From UBA5266 sp964610025 (GTDB lineage Bacteria; Bacteroidota; Bacteroidia; Bacteroidales; WCHB1-69), in NCBI GenBank assembly GCA_964610025.1, contig CAZSTX010000002.1:49365-113364 (forward strand): 64,000 bases of DNA, written 5' to 3'. Each line of letters starts with the position of its first letter. Position 1 is the first letter of the stretch. Of the stretch, positions 16,445 to 24,569 are shown in pieces. The notes beneath the pieces were generated by a model. The model made no database searches. It was not told the origin of the DNA and saw nothing but the letters and a program-made list of their open reading frames with translations. The position numbers and the translations under genes are program-made.

Positions 16445-16765
16445 TTATTTTTTTTCTAATTTTTCTATAATATCTTTTATTTTTTGTTCAGGTTCCTTAA
16501 GTATAATCATTTGTATTTTAAGACTGTCAAATAAAGATTTGATTTTCATTCCAAATTCACCCGAAATAACTTTACTTACATTACGTGAAGCTACTAATTG
16601 CACTGATGCAGGACCTGCTCCATCTTCAACGTTCTTATTTGGATTTGGGACAATTTCTATTGCTTTGCTTTCTAAATCGTAAAAAACAAAATAAGCACAA
16701 CGACCAAAACGAGGGTCGATGTTTGATTCTAATGAATTTCCTGTTGATGTTATTGCTACTTTCAT
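16445..16765 (-). CDS. NifX/NifB-type (orange-protein-like) cofactor-binding protein, copy 1
   Basis: A 106-residue PF02579-type protein. It contains MKVAITSTGNSLESNIDPRF and GRC near residue 23, and the DGAGPASVQLVASRNVSKVI segment typical of this fold. The C-terminus is a Lys/Glu-rich helix (EQKIKDIIEKLEKK) and lacks the Cys-x-His ending of copy 2. The two copies are clearly distinct proteins. It follows the DUF134 regulator by six bases. Confidence 0.85.
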   Translation of the reverse strand: MKVAITSTGNSLESNIDPRFGRCAYFVFYDLESKAIEIVPNPNKNVEDGAGPASVQLVASRNVSKVISGEFGMKIKSLFDSLKIQMIILKEPEQKIKDIIEKLEKK

Positions 16766-16771
16766 ATTTTT

Positions 16772-17266
16772 TTATTTTTTATGTAATTTTCCGTGTTTAT
16801 GTCCTCTGCCTATTTTTTCTTGATATTGATTAAATTCTTTTTCTATATCTACTTGCTGACAGGCTATTACTTCTTTGTTTTTACACAAAGGACAATATAT
16901 GTTTTCTGATTCTTCTTCAATACTATTGAAATAACAATTGCATTTTTTGCAATAAAACCAATTGCTATCAAAATAAACCTTTCCTCCATCTATTGTTATT
17001 GGTCTTCCTTCGACAAAAGCTTGTGCAATTTTTTGCAATGCAGAAGCATATATTCTTGTGAAAGTTGGTCTTGACACGCACATCACAATAGATGCTTGAT
17101 GATGATTTAGCAGGTTGTAATCGCTTAAACGTATAGCTTCGTATTCTTCATATAGCATATTAATGGGTGTAGCCTCCTTGTTTTCTAAATCTTTCCCATA
17201 AGGTTTAAATCCTTTAACTTTCGGTATATCAGATATTTTTCTTAATATTCTAACTCTTGTTGTCAT
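16772..17266 (-). CDS. DUF134 family DNA-binding regulator with C-terminal zinc-ribbon-like cysteines
   Basis: The first ATG of the frame (17290) lies inside a palindrome and only two bases from the -7 element. ATG 17266 is therefore preferred, giving 164 residues starting MTTRVRILRKISDIP. The DUF134 core is KGFKPYG, then LYEEYEAIRLSDYNLLNHHQ. The helix-turn-helix-like segment is ASIVMCVSRPTFTRIYASAL. A CxxC/CxxC module (CKKCNCYF to CPLCKNKEV) follows, likely zinc- or cluster-binding. It is first in the operon and probably controls it from the flanking palindromes. Confidence 0.82.
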   Translation of the reverse strand: MTTRVRILRKISDIPKVKGFKPYGKDLENKEATPINMLYEEYEAIRLSDYNLLNHHQASIVMCVSRPTFTRIYASALQKIAQAFVEGRPITIDGGKVYFDSNWFYCKKCNCYFNSIEEESENIYCPLCKNKEVIACQQVDIEKEFNQYQEKIGRGHKHGKLHKK

Positions 17267-17274
17267 AAATTTTA

Positions 17275-17290
17275 ATGAACTATTGTTCAT
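17275..17290. promoter_or_regulatory. Palindrome 1, candidate DUF134 operator
   Basis: ATGAAC-TATT-GTTCAT is a perfect 6-bp inverted repeat. It shares the core AACTATTGTT with palindrome 2 and lies just downstream of the -7 element, where a bound protein would block transcription. Confidence 0.65.
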
Positions 17291-17292
17291 TG

Positions 17293-17300
17293 CAAAAGTA
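17293..17300 (-). promoter_or_regulatory. -7 promoter element of the DUF134/ORP-like operon
   Basis: The minus strand reads TACTTTTG, matching TAnnTTTG. It lies exactly between the two palindromes and supports the downstream start at 17266, which leaves a leader of about 20 bases. Confidence 0.65.
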
Positions 17301-17301
17301 A

Positions 17302-17315
17302 TAAACTATTGTTTA
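17302..17315. promoter_or_regulatory. Palindrome 2, candidate DUF134 operator
   Basis: TAAAC-TATT-GTTTA is a perfect 5-bp inverted repeat with the same AACTATTGTT core. Its centre is 26 bp from that of palindrome 1, between two and three helical turns. Confidence 0.65.
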
Positions 17316-17350
17316 ATATGCAAGCGTTAAATAAAAAAAATAAAAAAAAA

Positions 17351-18649
17351 TTATTTTACTATTTCGGCAACCGTAAAAGCGCTTCCTCCAACAAAAACCA
17401 AATGATTTTTTTTTGCATTTCTTTTTGCTGTTAAAAATGCGTTTTTTACACTTGGATAACATCTGCCATGTAATTGGTATTTTTTTGCTTCTTTTTTTAA
17501 TTGATTTGCTTTTAATCCTCTTGGGATATTAGCTTTACAGAAATAATATTCGGCATCTTTGGGTAAAAGAACCAACATTTTATCTATATCTTTATCATTT
17601 ACAAGACCTAATACAAAATGAAGTTTTTTATAAGAAATAGATTTTAATTGTTGCGTTATTTCTTTGATACCTGCTTCATTATGACCTATGTCGGCTATAC
17701 AAAGTGGATTGGTTTGCAAGTATTGCCATCTCCCTTTTAATCCTGTGTTTTTTATACAATTTGCAATTCCATGTTTAAAATTATTTTCTGAAATTTTAAA
17801 TTTGTTTTTTAATACACTATATGCTGCTGCAATTGTTGAAAAATTTTTTTCTTGATAAATTCCTATCAATGGTGAAATGATATTTTTAATTTTTATTTTT
17901 TCATTTTCATAGATATCAAATGACATATAAATATGTTTTGATTGGGAATGCCTTTTTATATTTTTCAATGTATAATATTGATCTGCAAATAAAATTGAAG
18001 AGTTAAGAAGTTTTGCTTTTTCAGTAAAAACTTTTTTTGTTTCAGAGAGTGTTTCGCCAATGATTACAGGAACATTTTTCTTGATAATTCCTGCTTTCTC
18101 ATTAGCAATGTCGGATAATGTGCTCCCAAGAAATTGCATATGGTCGTATGCAATGTTAGTAATAATACTTAACTCTGGTGTTATCAAATTAGTAGAGTCT
18201 AATCTTCCTCCCATTCCGACTTCAATAACAGCAATGTCTATTTTTTTTTTAGCAAAATATTCAAAAGCCATTGCTACAGTCATTTCAAAAAAAGAAGGTT
18301 GAATTTTAGTAAAAATATCATTATTGTTATTTACAAAATCAATAATGTATTTTTTATCTATCATACTTCCATTAATTCGGATTCTCTCTCTAAATGTTTT
18401 TAGATGAGGAGAAGTGTAAAGACCAACAGTATAGCCTGCTTCTTGTAAAATAGAAGCTATATTATGCGAAACAGACCCTTTGCCATTAGTTCCTGCAATA
18501 TGAATAGATTGAAACTGCTGTTGAGGATTTTTAAGATGATTTAAAAGTGCTATTGTATTATTCAGATTAGCTTTATAAGCAGATTTTCCTATACGTTGAT
18601 ACATAGGTAAGCTTTTGTATAAAAAGCTAATACATTCTTTATAAGTCAT
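17351..18649 (-). CDS. folC: Folylpolyglutamate synthase / dihydrofolate synthase
   Basis: A 432-residue Mur-ligase-family enzyme that adds glutamate to (dihydro)folate. The P-loop is HIAGTNGKGSVSHNIASIL near residue 50. Next come GLYTSPHLKTFRERIRING, the metal/folate loop EVGMGGRLDSTN near 142 and NIAYDHMQFLG. The ligase C-terminal domain has GLKGRWQ and DIGHNEAGI. It starts two bases after the TonB-like gene, so it is the last gene of the exbB operon. Confidence 0.95.
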   Translation of the reverse strand: MTYKECISFLYKSLPMYQRIGKSAYKANLNNTIALLNHLKNPQQQFQSIHIAGTNGKGSVSHNIASILQEAGYTVGLYTSPHLKTFRERIRINGSMIDKKYIIDFVNNNNDIFTKIQPSFFEMTVAMAFEYFAKKKIDIAVIEVGMGGRLDSTNLITPELSIITNIAYDHMQFLGSTLSDIANEKAGIIKKNVPVIIGETLSETKKVFTEKAKLLNSSILFADQYYTLKNIKRHSQSKHIYMSFDIYENEKIKIKNIISPLIGIYQEKNFSTIAAAYSVLKNKFKISENNFKHGIANCIKNTGLKGRWQYLQTNPLCIADIGHNEAGIKEITQQLKSISYKKLHFVLGLVNDKDIDKMLVLLPKDAEYYFCKANIPRGLKANQLKKEAKKYQLHGRCYPSVKNAFLTAKRNAKKNHLVFVGGSAFTVAEIVK

Positions 18650-18651
18650 TG

Positions 18652-19398
18652 TTATTGTATTATAAAACGATAGCGAATAACTCCTTTTTCTTCGGTAGAA
18701 GCGTCTGATTTGGATTTAAATTTTGATTCTTTAGCTGCCTTTTCACACTCTTTCCAGATATCGGAATCTAAAATAGTAGTTCCTTTAATTCCTGCTTTTG
18801 CATAAATTACATTTCCTTCTTTATCAGCTCTAAATTCGACAATTACTAAGCCTTCCATGTTGTTTTTTGATTTTGGGAAAGCTTTTTTGATAACAGGTCT
18901 TCCATCTAACCAAAAATCGCCATCTCCACTTCCATAGCCAGCACCACTTCCGCCTCCACTTCCACTGCCTGAACCAGGACCTATGCCACTACCTTCTCCT
19001 GACCCTATACCAGTGCCTTCGCCTCCGGTTCCTTGTGTTGTTCTTCGTTTAAATAATGCATCTTCGTTGACTGTAGGCATTATTTCTTTTGTTGTTTGTT
19101 GGTTTTTTCCTGAAACAATAGACGATGTTTCTTCTGTTCGTTGAGTAGCAATTTTTTTTGAAGGTTGTGTGGTTGTTGTTGAAGTAGATTGTTTATTTTC
19201 GCTACCGCTACTACCTCCACCGCCTCCGCCGCTCATATCTACTTCTACGCCATATTCAGGTGGTGGTGGAACTTGGTGTGTCAACCCAAGAAATATAAAA
19301 CATAAAAACATTAATATATAAACTATAACTACCGATAGAATAGCTATAATTTTATTTTTTTTCTGTTGTTTATTTTCGACTATATTTCTATAAGTCAT
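18652..19398 (-). CDS. TonB-like energy-transducing protein
   Basis: A 248-residue protein with one N-terminal membrane helix (residues 19-41). A periplasmic Pro/Ser/Thr-rich region follows, then a striking Gly/Ser-rich linker with GSG repeats at about 120-155. The C-terminal TonB-type domain contains KNNMEGLVIVEFRADKEGNV near 180 and ends IRYRFIIQ. With ExbB and ExbD immediately upstream, it should couple the proton gradient to outer-membrane transport. The low-complexity linker replaces the usual Pro-Lys spacer. Confidence 0.85.
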   Translation of the reverse strand: MTYRNIVENKQQKKNKIIAILSVVIVYILMFLCFIFLGLTHQVPPPPEYGVEVDMSGGGGGGSSGSENKQSTSTTTTQPSKKIATQRTEETSSIVSGKNQQTTKEIMPTVNEDALFKRRTTQGTGGEGTGIGSGEGSGIGPGSGSGSGGGSGAGYGSGDGDFWLDGRPVIKKAFPKSKNNMEGLVIVEFRADKEGNVIYAKAGIKGTTILDSDIWKECEKAAKESKFKSKSDASTEEKGVIRYRFIIQ

Positions 19399-19408
19399 AT
19401 ATTAAATA

Positions 19409-19840
19409 TTATTTTTCTCTAATTGCTGTTGCTAAAATTACTTTATGTTTACGATTGTAGCTATTGTTTACTCCATTAACGGCATCGATAACATATACAA
19501 TGTTTTGAACAGGTACACTTTTATCGGCACGTACAACAACAGTAGCGGAAGAATCGTATTGGATTAATCGTTCTGCAATGATAGCATCTAACATGTTTTC
19601 TTCTACTGCCATTAAATCTTTCCCTTCTTTGATAGCATATTCTAAATCTTGGTCGATATAAATTTCAAAATTTTGTTTTGCCATTACTTTACTTGTGCTT
19701 TGTGGCAATAGTAATTTAATGGCATTTGGACTGACCATAGTAGATGTTATCATAAAAAATATTAATAATAAAAAAACCATATCGGCTTGCGTCGAAATGT
19801 TAAATTCGGTTATTCGCTTATTATGTGTTTTAATTGCCAT
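19409..19840 (-). CDS. exbD: ExbD/TolR family transporter subunit
   Basis: A 143-residue protein with a cytoplasmic N-terminus (KRITEFNISTQADMVFLLLIF). The single membrane helix carries the essential Asp of the family in QADMVFLLLIFFM. A periplasmic domain follows, with VVVRADKSVPVQNIVYVIDA. It partners ExbB in the proton channel. It is seven bases after exbB and ten bases before the TonB-like gene. Confidence 0.92.
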   Translation of the reverse strand: MAIKTHNKRITEFNISTQADMVFLLLIFFMITSTMVSPNAIKLLLPQSTSKVMAKQNFEIYIDQDLEYAIKEGKDLMAVEENMLDAIIAERLIQYDSSATVVVRADKSVPVQNIVYVIDAVNGVNNSYNRKHKVILATAIREK

Positions 19841-19847
19841 ATTTTTT

Positions 19848-20558
19848 TTACTTTACAGGTTCATGTAGTAAGTCCATAAATTCTGTAGCTTTAGCTTCTA
19901 ATAAAACTACTACTCTACTGACTCTTGCTACTAAAATATTATAAAATAAATAACCGAAAATTCCTACAATTAATCCGCTTGCAGTAGTTATTAATGCGGT
20001 ATAAATTCCACCTGCTAAATCGGCAATTTCTAAATTGTTGCCACTATTTGCCATGCTATGAAAAGCAACTATCATTCCAGTAACAGTTCCTAAAAATCCT
20101 AACATAGGAGCCAACGAAGATAAAGTTGCCATAAGACTTAATCCTTTTTCTAGACGTGCAACTTCTAATTGTCCTACATTATTAATTGCTTCGCTTATAT
20201 CGTTTAAAGGTTTTCCTAAACGACTGAGTCCTTTTTCTATCATTCTGGATAAAGGAGTATTGGTGCTACGGCACAATGCTGTTGCTGACTCTAAACGATC
20301 GTTTAAAATAAAATCTCGAATGTTATTCATAAAATTCGCATCATCTTTCATTGCGTTTTTTAATGCTAAATATCGTTCTACGAAAATATAGATAATTATT
20401 CCCATAAAAATTAATAAAGGAATTGTAATCTGAATAGTTCCAGGAGCAAACAATAAGGACCATAAATTAAGTTTTTCAGTATGTGAAACTATATTTTCAA
20501 CAGCATCAATTGTATTTTGAGCGACAGCTTCTGTCTGTAATCGTATTAATTGTAACAT
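19848..20558 (-). CDS. exbB: ExbB/MotA/TolQ proton channel family protein
   Basis: A 236-residue membrane protein with three hydrophobic segments (about 43-65, 140-165 and 185-210). The family signature is MATLSSLAPMLGFLGTVTGM, followed by MIVAFHSMA and GGIYTALITTASGLIVGI. It is first in the exbB-exbD-tonB-folC operon, with a promoter element 24 bases upstream. Confidence 0.93.
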   Translation of the reverse strand: MLQLIRLQTEAVAQNTIDAVENIVSHTEKLNLWSLLFAPGTIQITIPLLIFMGIIIYIFVERYLALKNAMKDDANFMNNIRDFILNDRLESATALCRSTNTPLSRMIEKGLSRLGKPLNDISEAINNVGQLEVARLEKGLSLMATLSSLAPMLGFLGTVTGMIVAFHSMANSGNNLEIADLAGGIYTALITTASGLIVGIFGYLFYNILVARVSRVVVLLEAKATEFMDLLHEPVK

Positions 20559-20581
20559 ATATATATTAATTTATTTTAATG

Positions 20582-20589
20582 CAAAAATA
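20582..20589 (-). promoter_or_regulatory. -7 promoter element of the exbB operon
   Basis: The minus strand reads TATTTTTG, matching TAnnTTTG, about 24 bases upstream of the exbB ATG. Confidence 0.55.
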
Positions 20590-20720
20590 CAATTTTTTTA
20601 GTATTCTATTATCAATTTATAAATATTTTATAATAAATAAAATTATATCCAGAATGAATTATTTTAATAACGGTCGAAGAATTCATTTTTTTAGAGATAA
20701 TTTAAAATATCATTTATTTC

Positions 20721-22178
20721 TTAGGTCTTTATTGATGAAAATAAATTAAAAATATCTTTTATTTTTATTAAACGTGAGATAAATATAGTTGCTATTGTGC
20801 CAAGCAGCATAATGCTGAAGTTTTTCTCCCATGAAAACGGCAAATAGTTTTTACTCAAAATGTTTAATAAAATTACTCCTATAGTAAAAAATCCTAATTT
20901 TAAAATAAAATTTAATTTAATTTTAAAATGAAATATTTTAATTGTCAAATAAATTTCGCTTATAATAATAAATATTTGCGTTGTCAAAAATGCCCATGCA
21001 GAGCCTTTTGCCCCATAGATTGGAATAAATATAAAATTTAATATAAGACTAATGCAAAAGCCAACTATGGCAATAGTGTTTAATTGTTTTAAATTTCCAT
21101 TAGCAGTAAGCAAAGACCCAAACACATAAGTTAATACAACAGGGAAAATACTTATCATTAATATTTTATATACTTCAGCTGATTCTTCAATATGATTATT
21201 GTTATACAATAAGTTCATCAATTCGTAGCTGTAGAAAAAAGATGCAATAGCAACAATGACACCATAAACAAACAAGATAGTAAATGATGTTTTTAAAATA
21301 TCTGTTACATTTTTTTTATTAGCTATTATGTTTGAAAACAGTGGCATGCAAATTACAGAAACCAAATAAGCAATAATAATACCAGCGTCTAATAATCGGT
21401 AAGCTGAAGCGTAAATTACGACTTGCGCACTTCCTTCGTCAATGGGTAAAATTCGTTCCATTATAACACTATCCATTCTATTATGCATACTGGTAAATAA
21501 ATATAGGATAGCAAAGGGTATGCTTTGTTTAAAGATTGTTTTAAAATAGGCTATGTCAACAAAAGGTTTATGAAAAGACGATTTTTTTAAAACGATACTT
21601 AATGCAAATAAACAAGTTATAACATATGAAAAAGTTTGTATATAAATAAACCACATGATATCGAAAGGTTTATTTGTAATATTACCCCATAAAACTATAC
21701 TGCAACAAATAATCATTATCATTCTGTCAAGAACCGATAAAAAACTATCTGTTTTAAACATTAGCAGTCCAGATATATTAGAGCGGAGGTAAAGAATAAA
21801 GCTAGATAAAAACTGATTGATTAATAAAGGAATTAACATTTTTATTTGTAGCTGATTGTAGCCCATAAAAATTCCTATTATAATCATAAATAAAAAATAA
21901 AAAATAAAAAGAATAATTTTTAAAGAAAAAATTTTAGAGAAATTTTCTTCTAAAAAGTTTTTTTGACGGGCAATACTTCTATTATTAAAGTTTGTTATGC
22001 CTATGTCTAATAGAATATTAAAAAGAAAAGAAAAATTGAATAGTGGAAAATAGATACCGTAAATTGCTGGGTCTACTATGTTTTGAACCGTTCTGTCAAT
22101 TCCAAATATCCAAAAGGGTTTTATTAATAAATTTAACCCTATTAATAAAATAATATTAAGAATGAATTTTTTTTTCAT
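20721..22178 (-). CDS. Wzx-type polysaccharide flippase family membrane protein
   Basis: A 485-residue polytopic protein with about a dozen or more hydrophobic helices spread over its length. The N-terminus reads IKPFWIFGIDRTVQNIVDPA, resembling the YGIYFPLFNFSF entry seen in oligosaccharide flippases of the MATE/PST superfamily. It has charged loops such as HNRMDSVIMERILPIDEG. It would move lipid-linked glycans across the inner membrane. No glycosyltransferase or polymerase genes are adjacent, so the substrate cannot be guessed. The gene is Lys/Ile/Phe-rich like its surroundings. Confidence 0.8.
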   Translation of the reverse strand: MKKKFILNIILLIGLNLLIKPFWIFGIDRTVQNIVDPAIYGIYFPLFNFSFLFNILLDIGITNFNNRSIARQKNFLEENFSKIFSLKIILFIFYFLFMIIIGIFMGYNQLQIKMLIPLLINQFLSSFILYLRSNISGLLMFKTDSFLSVLDRMIMIICCSIVLWGNITNKPFDIMWFIYIQTFSYVITCLFALSIVLKKSSFHKPFVDIAYFKTIFKQSIPFAILYLFTSMHNRMDSVIMERILPIDEGSAQVVIYASAYRLLDAGIIIAYLVSVICMPLFSNIIANKKNVTDILKTSFTILFVYGVIVAIASFFYSYELMNLLYNNNHIEESAEVYKILMISIFPVVLTYVFGSLLTANGNLKQLNTIAIVGFCISLILNFIFIPIYGAKGSAWAFLTTQIFIIISEIYLTIKIFHFKIKLNFILKLGFFTIGVILLNILSKNYLPFSWEKNFSIMLLGTIATIFISRLIKIKDIFNLFSSIKT

Positions 22179-22240
22179 TATTAATGTTTAATAAAAATAT
22201 AAAACGTTGAAAATGGAAAAATATGATTTTATTATTAATA

Positions 22241-22277
22241 AAAAAAGAGTGTTCTAAAAAAATGAACACTCTTTTTT
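22241..22277 (-). terminator. Strong hairpin terminator after the lipoprotein gene
   Basis: The arms AAAAAAGAGTGTTC (22241-22254) and GAACACTCTTTTTT (22264-22277) pair perfectly over 14 bp. A/T runs on both sides make it bidirectional in form. It is placed 21 bases after the minus-strand lipoprotein stop. Confidence 0.85.
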
Positions 22278-22298
22278 ATAGAATAGAAAGGTAATTTT

Positions 22299-22910
22299 TT
22301 ATAATTTGGTAAAATTTAATACAATTTCCTCTGTTTCTCCATCACTCCATTCAGCAATAAGAGTTAATGTTTTAACAGCATAAATTTCACTTCCTTCTAT
22401 TTTTTCAAAAACTCCAGTACCTGTTACTTTTGCTGTAAAGTCTTCATCTGCAACAACGTTAAATTCTTCAACTTCGATGTCGTTTCCGTTACAAATAGCT
22501 CCAAAAGTTACTGTGCCAGCAAGAAATCCTTCAACTAATATTTTGTTGTATACAGTTGATGATTGTTTGATTTCAATATTGTCAATATCTTGATCTTCTT
22601 CGCCATCAATTGTCATAGTATACTCATAACTGCCTATTAGTTTGTCAGTTTTGATTTTTACAATGGCTTCTTTTGTTTCGTCTTTTGCTGTAAATATAGC
22701 ATTATGCTCGCCAGCTTTATCATAATCAATTCCTGTCACTGTAACATCAGCGCCATTCGAAGCTTCAACGCCTTCAAGTACATCTGCATCGGTAGAACCT
22801 AAGTCTACAACAATATTATCTGTTCCTGTAAATATTACATCAGGATTACAACTGGTCATAAAAAGACCTAATACAGCAACTGCTGCTAATGATAAAATAC
22901 TTCTTCTCAT
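22299..22910 (-). CDS. Predicted lipoprotein with DUF5011/Ig-like N-terminal half
   Basis: This 203-residue protein has a lipoprotein signal peptide ending LFMTSC, with Cys21 as the lipidated residue. Residues 30-85 (VDLGSTDADVLEGVEASNGA and a following G-x-H-x-A-x-F-x-A-K-D phrase) look like the DUF5011 bacterial Ig-like fold. The rest is acidic and beta-rich with no recognised domain. It is probably exposed at the outer membrane. It is a single-gene unit with its own promoter and terminator. Function is unknown. Confidence 0.7.
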   Translation of the reverse strand: MRRSILSLAAVAVLGLFMTSCNPDVIFTGTDNIVVDLGSTDADVLEGVEASNGADVTVTGIDYDKAGEHNAIFTAKDETKEAIVKIKTDKLIGSYEYTMTIDGEEDQDIDNIEIKQSSTVYNKILVEGFLAGTVTFGAICNGNDIEVEEFNVVADEDFTAKVTGTGVFEKIEGSEIYAVKTLTLIAEWSDGETEEIVLNFTKL

Positions 22911-22956
22911 TTTTCTTAATTTTATTATTTTAATTATAAGTTTATTTTTATTTCTG

Positions 22957-22964
22957 CAAAAGTA
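22957..22964 (-). promoter_or_regulatory. -7 promoter element for the lipoprotein gene
   Basis: The minus strand reads TACTTTTG, matching TAnnTTTG, 46 bases upstream of the ATG. Confidence 0.55.
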
Positions 22965-23127
22965 TACCTTTTTATAATAAGAATCATTTAATTATTATTA
23001 TTATTTGTAATATTTATTGTTATTTTTTTTTGTAAATCACAAAATTGTCTTTAATATAATGATAATCAAAAGAATAAATTGCAAAATAGTTTTTTATCAA
23101 AATGTGAAATTTTACAAAAAAAAATAG

Positions 23128-23135
23128 TAATTTTG
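23128..23135 (+). promoter_or_regulatory. -7 promoter element for glyA
   Basis: TAATTTTG matches TAnnTTTG, 45 bases before the chosen glyA ATG. It lies inside the upstream extension of the open frame, which argues against the longer start. Confidence 0.6.
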
Positions 23136-23180
23136 CGTATCTATAATTTATTGAATTTTAATTTAAAAAATATCATCATA

Positions 23181-24461
23181 ATGAAAAGAGATCAACAAAT
23201 ATTTGATTTAATTGAAAAAGAAAAAGAAAGGCAATTACACGGTATCGAATTAATTGCTTCTGAAAATTTTGTAAGTAATCAAGTTATTGAAGCAATGGGT
23301 TCTGTTTTAACTAATAAATATGCTGAAGGCTATCCCGGGAAGCGATATTATGGCGGTTGCCAAATTGTAGACCAAACAGAACAGCTTGCAATTGATAGAG
23401 TAAAGCAACTTTTTGGTGCTGAATGGGCAAATGTTCAGCCTCATTCAGGAGCTCAAGCTAATATGGCTGTTTTATTAACTTGTTTGAAACCCGGCGATAC
23501 TTTTATGGGATTAAATCTCAATCATGGAGGGCATTTGTCGCATGGCTCGCCTGTTAACTCTTCGGGAATGCTTTACAATGTTGTCGATTATTCTGTTGAA
23601 GAAGATACAGGCACCATTAATTATGATAAAATGGAAGCTACAGCTTTAGAAAAACGTCCAAAATTAATTATAGGCGGTGCTTCTGCTTATAGTCGCGATT
23701 GGGATTGGAAACGTATGCGAGAAATTGCAGATAAAATAGGAGCTATTCTTATGGGCGATATTGCTCATCCTGCTGGATTGATTGCTAAAGGAATATTAAA
23801 CAATGCTGTTCAATATTGTCATATTTGCACTTCTACTACTCATAAAACCTTACGCGGTCCTCGTGGTGGATTGATTATGATGGGAAAAGATTTTGAAAAC
23901 CCTTGGGGTATAACAACACCTAAAGGTGAGATAAAACTTATGTCGGCAATGTTAGACTCGGCAGTATTTCCTGGAGTGCAAGGTGGTCCGCTCGAGCACG
24001 TAATTGCAGCTAAGGCTGTTGCATTTTATGAGGCTTTGACAGATAACTATTTAGAATATATTAAACAAGTAAAGAAAAATGCCGATGCTATGGCAAAAGC
24101 ATTTGTTAATAAAGGATATAAAATTATTTCTGAAGGAACAGATAACCATTTAATGTTAATTGATTTACGTACGAAATTTCCTAATCTAACAGGAAAAGTT
24201 GCTGAAAACACTTTAGTGAAAGCAGAAATTACAATTAATAAAAACATGGTTCCTTTTGATAGTCGTACTCCTTTTACAACTTCGGGTATCCGAATTGGAA
24301 CACCAGCAATTACAACACGTGGATTAAAAGAAAATGAAATGCCCATAATCGTTGATATGATTGATGCCATACTTTCTGATGTAAATAATGAAAGTCTTAT
24401 CGAAAAAACACGTAAAAATATTTATGATATGATGGCTTATCGTCCTTTGTTTGCTTGGTAA
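23181..24461 (+). CDS. glyA: Serine hydroxymethyltransferase
   Basis: A PLP enzyme converting serine and tetrahydrofolate to glycine and methylene-tetrahydrofolate. The start is set at ATG 23181 (426 residues, MKRDQQIFDLIEKEKERQ). The open frame extends 34 codons further upstream, but that part spans the promoter and is not SHMT-like. Motifs seen are ELIASENFVS, NKYAEGYPGKRYYGG, the PLP-lysine segment TSTTHKTLRGPRGG with its Lys, and the C-terminal TSGIRIGTPAITTRG. It is monocistronic, with a terminator after it. Confidence 0.97.
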   Translation: MKRDQQIFDLIEKEKERQLHGIELIASENFVSNQVIEAMGSVLTNKYAEGYPGKRYYGGCQIVDQTEQLAIDRVKQLFGAEWANVQPHSGAQANMAVLLTCLKPGDTFMGLNLNHGGHLSHGSPVNSSGMLYNVVDYSVEEDTGTINYDKMEATALEKRPKLIIGGASAYSRDWDWKRMREIADKIGAILMGDIAHPAGLIAKGILNNAVQYCHICTSTTHKTLRGPRGGLIMMGKDFENPWGITTPKGEIKLMSAMLDSAVFPGVQGGPLEHVIAAKAVAFYEALTDNYLEYIKQVKKNADAMAKAFVNKGYKIISEGTDNHLMLIDLRTKFPNLTGKVAENTLVKAEITINKNMVPFDSRTPFTTSGIRIGTPAITTRGLKENEMPIIVDMIDAILSDVNNESLIEKTRKNIYDMMAYRPLFAW

Positions 24462-24493
24462 GTGTTTTAATAACAATAATTAAAAATTTATTT

Positions 24494-24526
24494 ATCGGAT
24501 AATCTAAAAATTATCCGATTTTTTTT
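24494..24526 (+). terminator. Rho-independent terminator after glyA
   Basis: ATCGGATAAT (24494-24503) and ATTATCCGAT (24510-24519) pair perfectly around a six-base loop. Eight T residues follow to 24526. Confidence 0.9.
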
Positions 24527-24545
24527 AAGTAAAAAAACTTTTATC

Positions 24546-24553
24546 TATTTTTG
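24546..24553 (+). promoter_or_regulatory. -7 promoter element for hemW
   Basis: TATTTTTG matches TAnnTTTG and lies 16 bases before the hemW ATG, right after the glyA terminator. Confidence 0.6.
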
Positions 24554-24569
24554 TAAAAATTATTAGTCA

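Noticed and set aside
13162..16765. Nitrogen-fixation cofactor genes
   Set aside because: NifX-type proteins alone do not indicate nitrogen fixation. No nifHDK, nifE, nifN or true nifB (radical SAM) is present, and the ATPases lack NifH features.
20653..20691. Inverted repeat AATGAATT ... AATTCATT followed by T-run between exbB and the flippase gene
   Set aside because: The T-run is on the plus strand while both neighbouring genes are on the minus strand. The loop is 19 bases and the stem only 8, so it is not a convincing terminator.
22200..22300. Small RNA at the strong hairpin between the flippase and lipoprotein genes
   Set aside because: The hairpin is fully explained as the terminator of the lipoprotein gene, and no promoter element precedes it.
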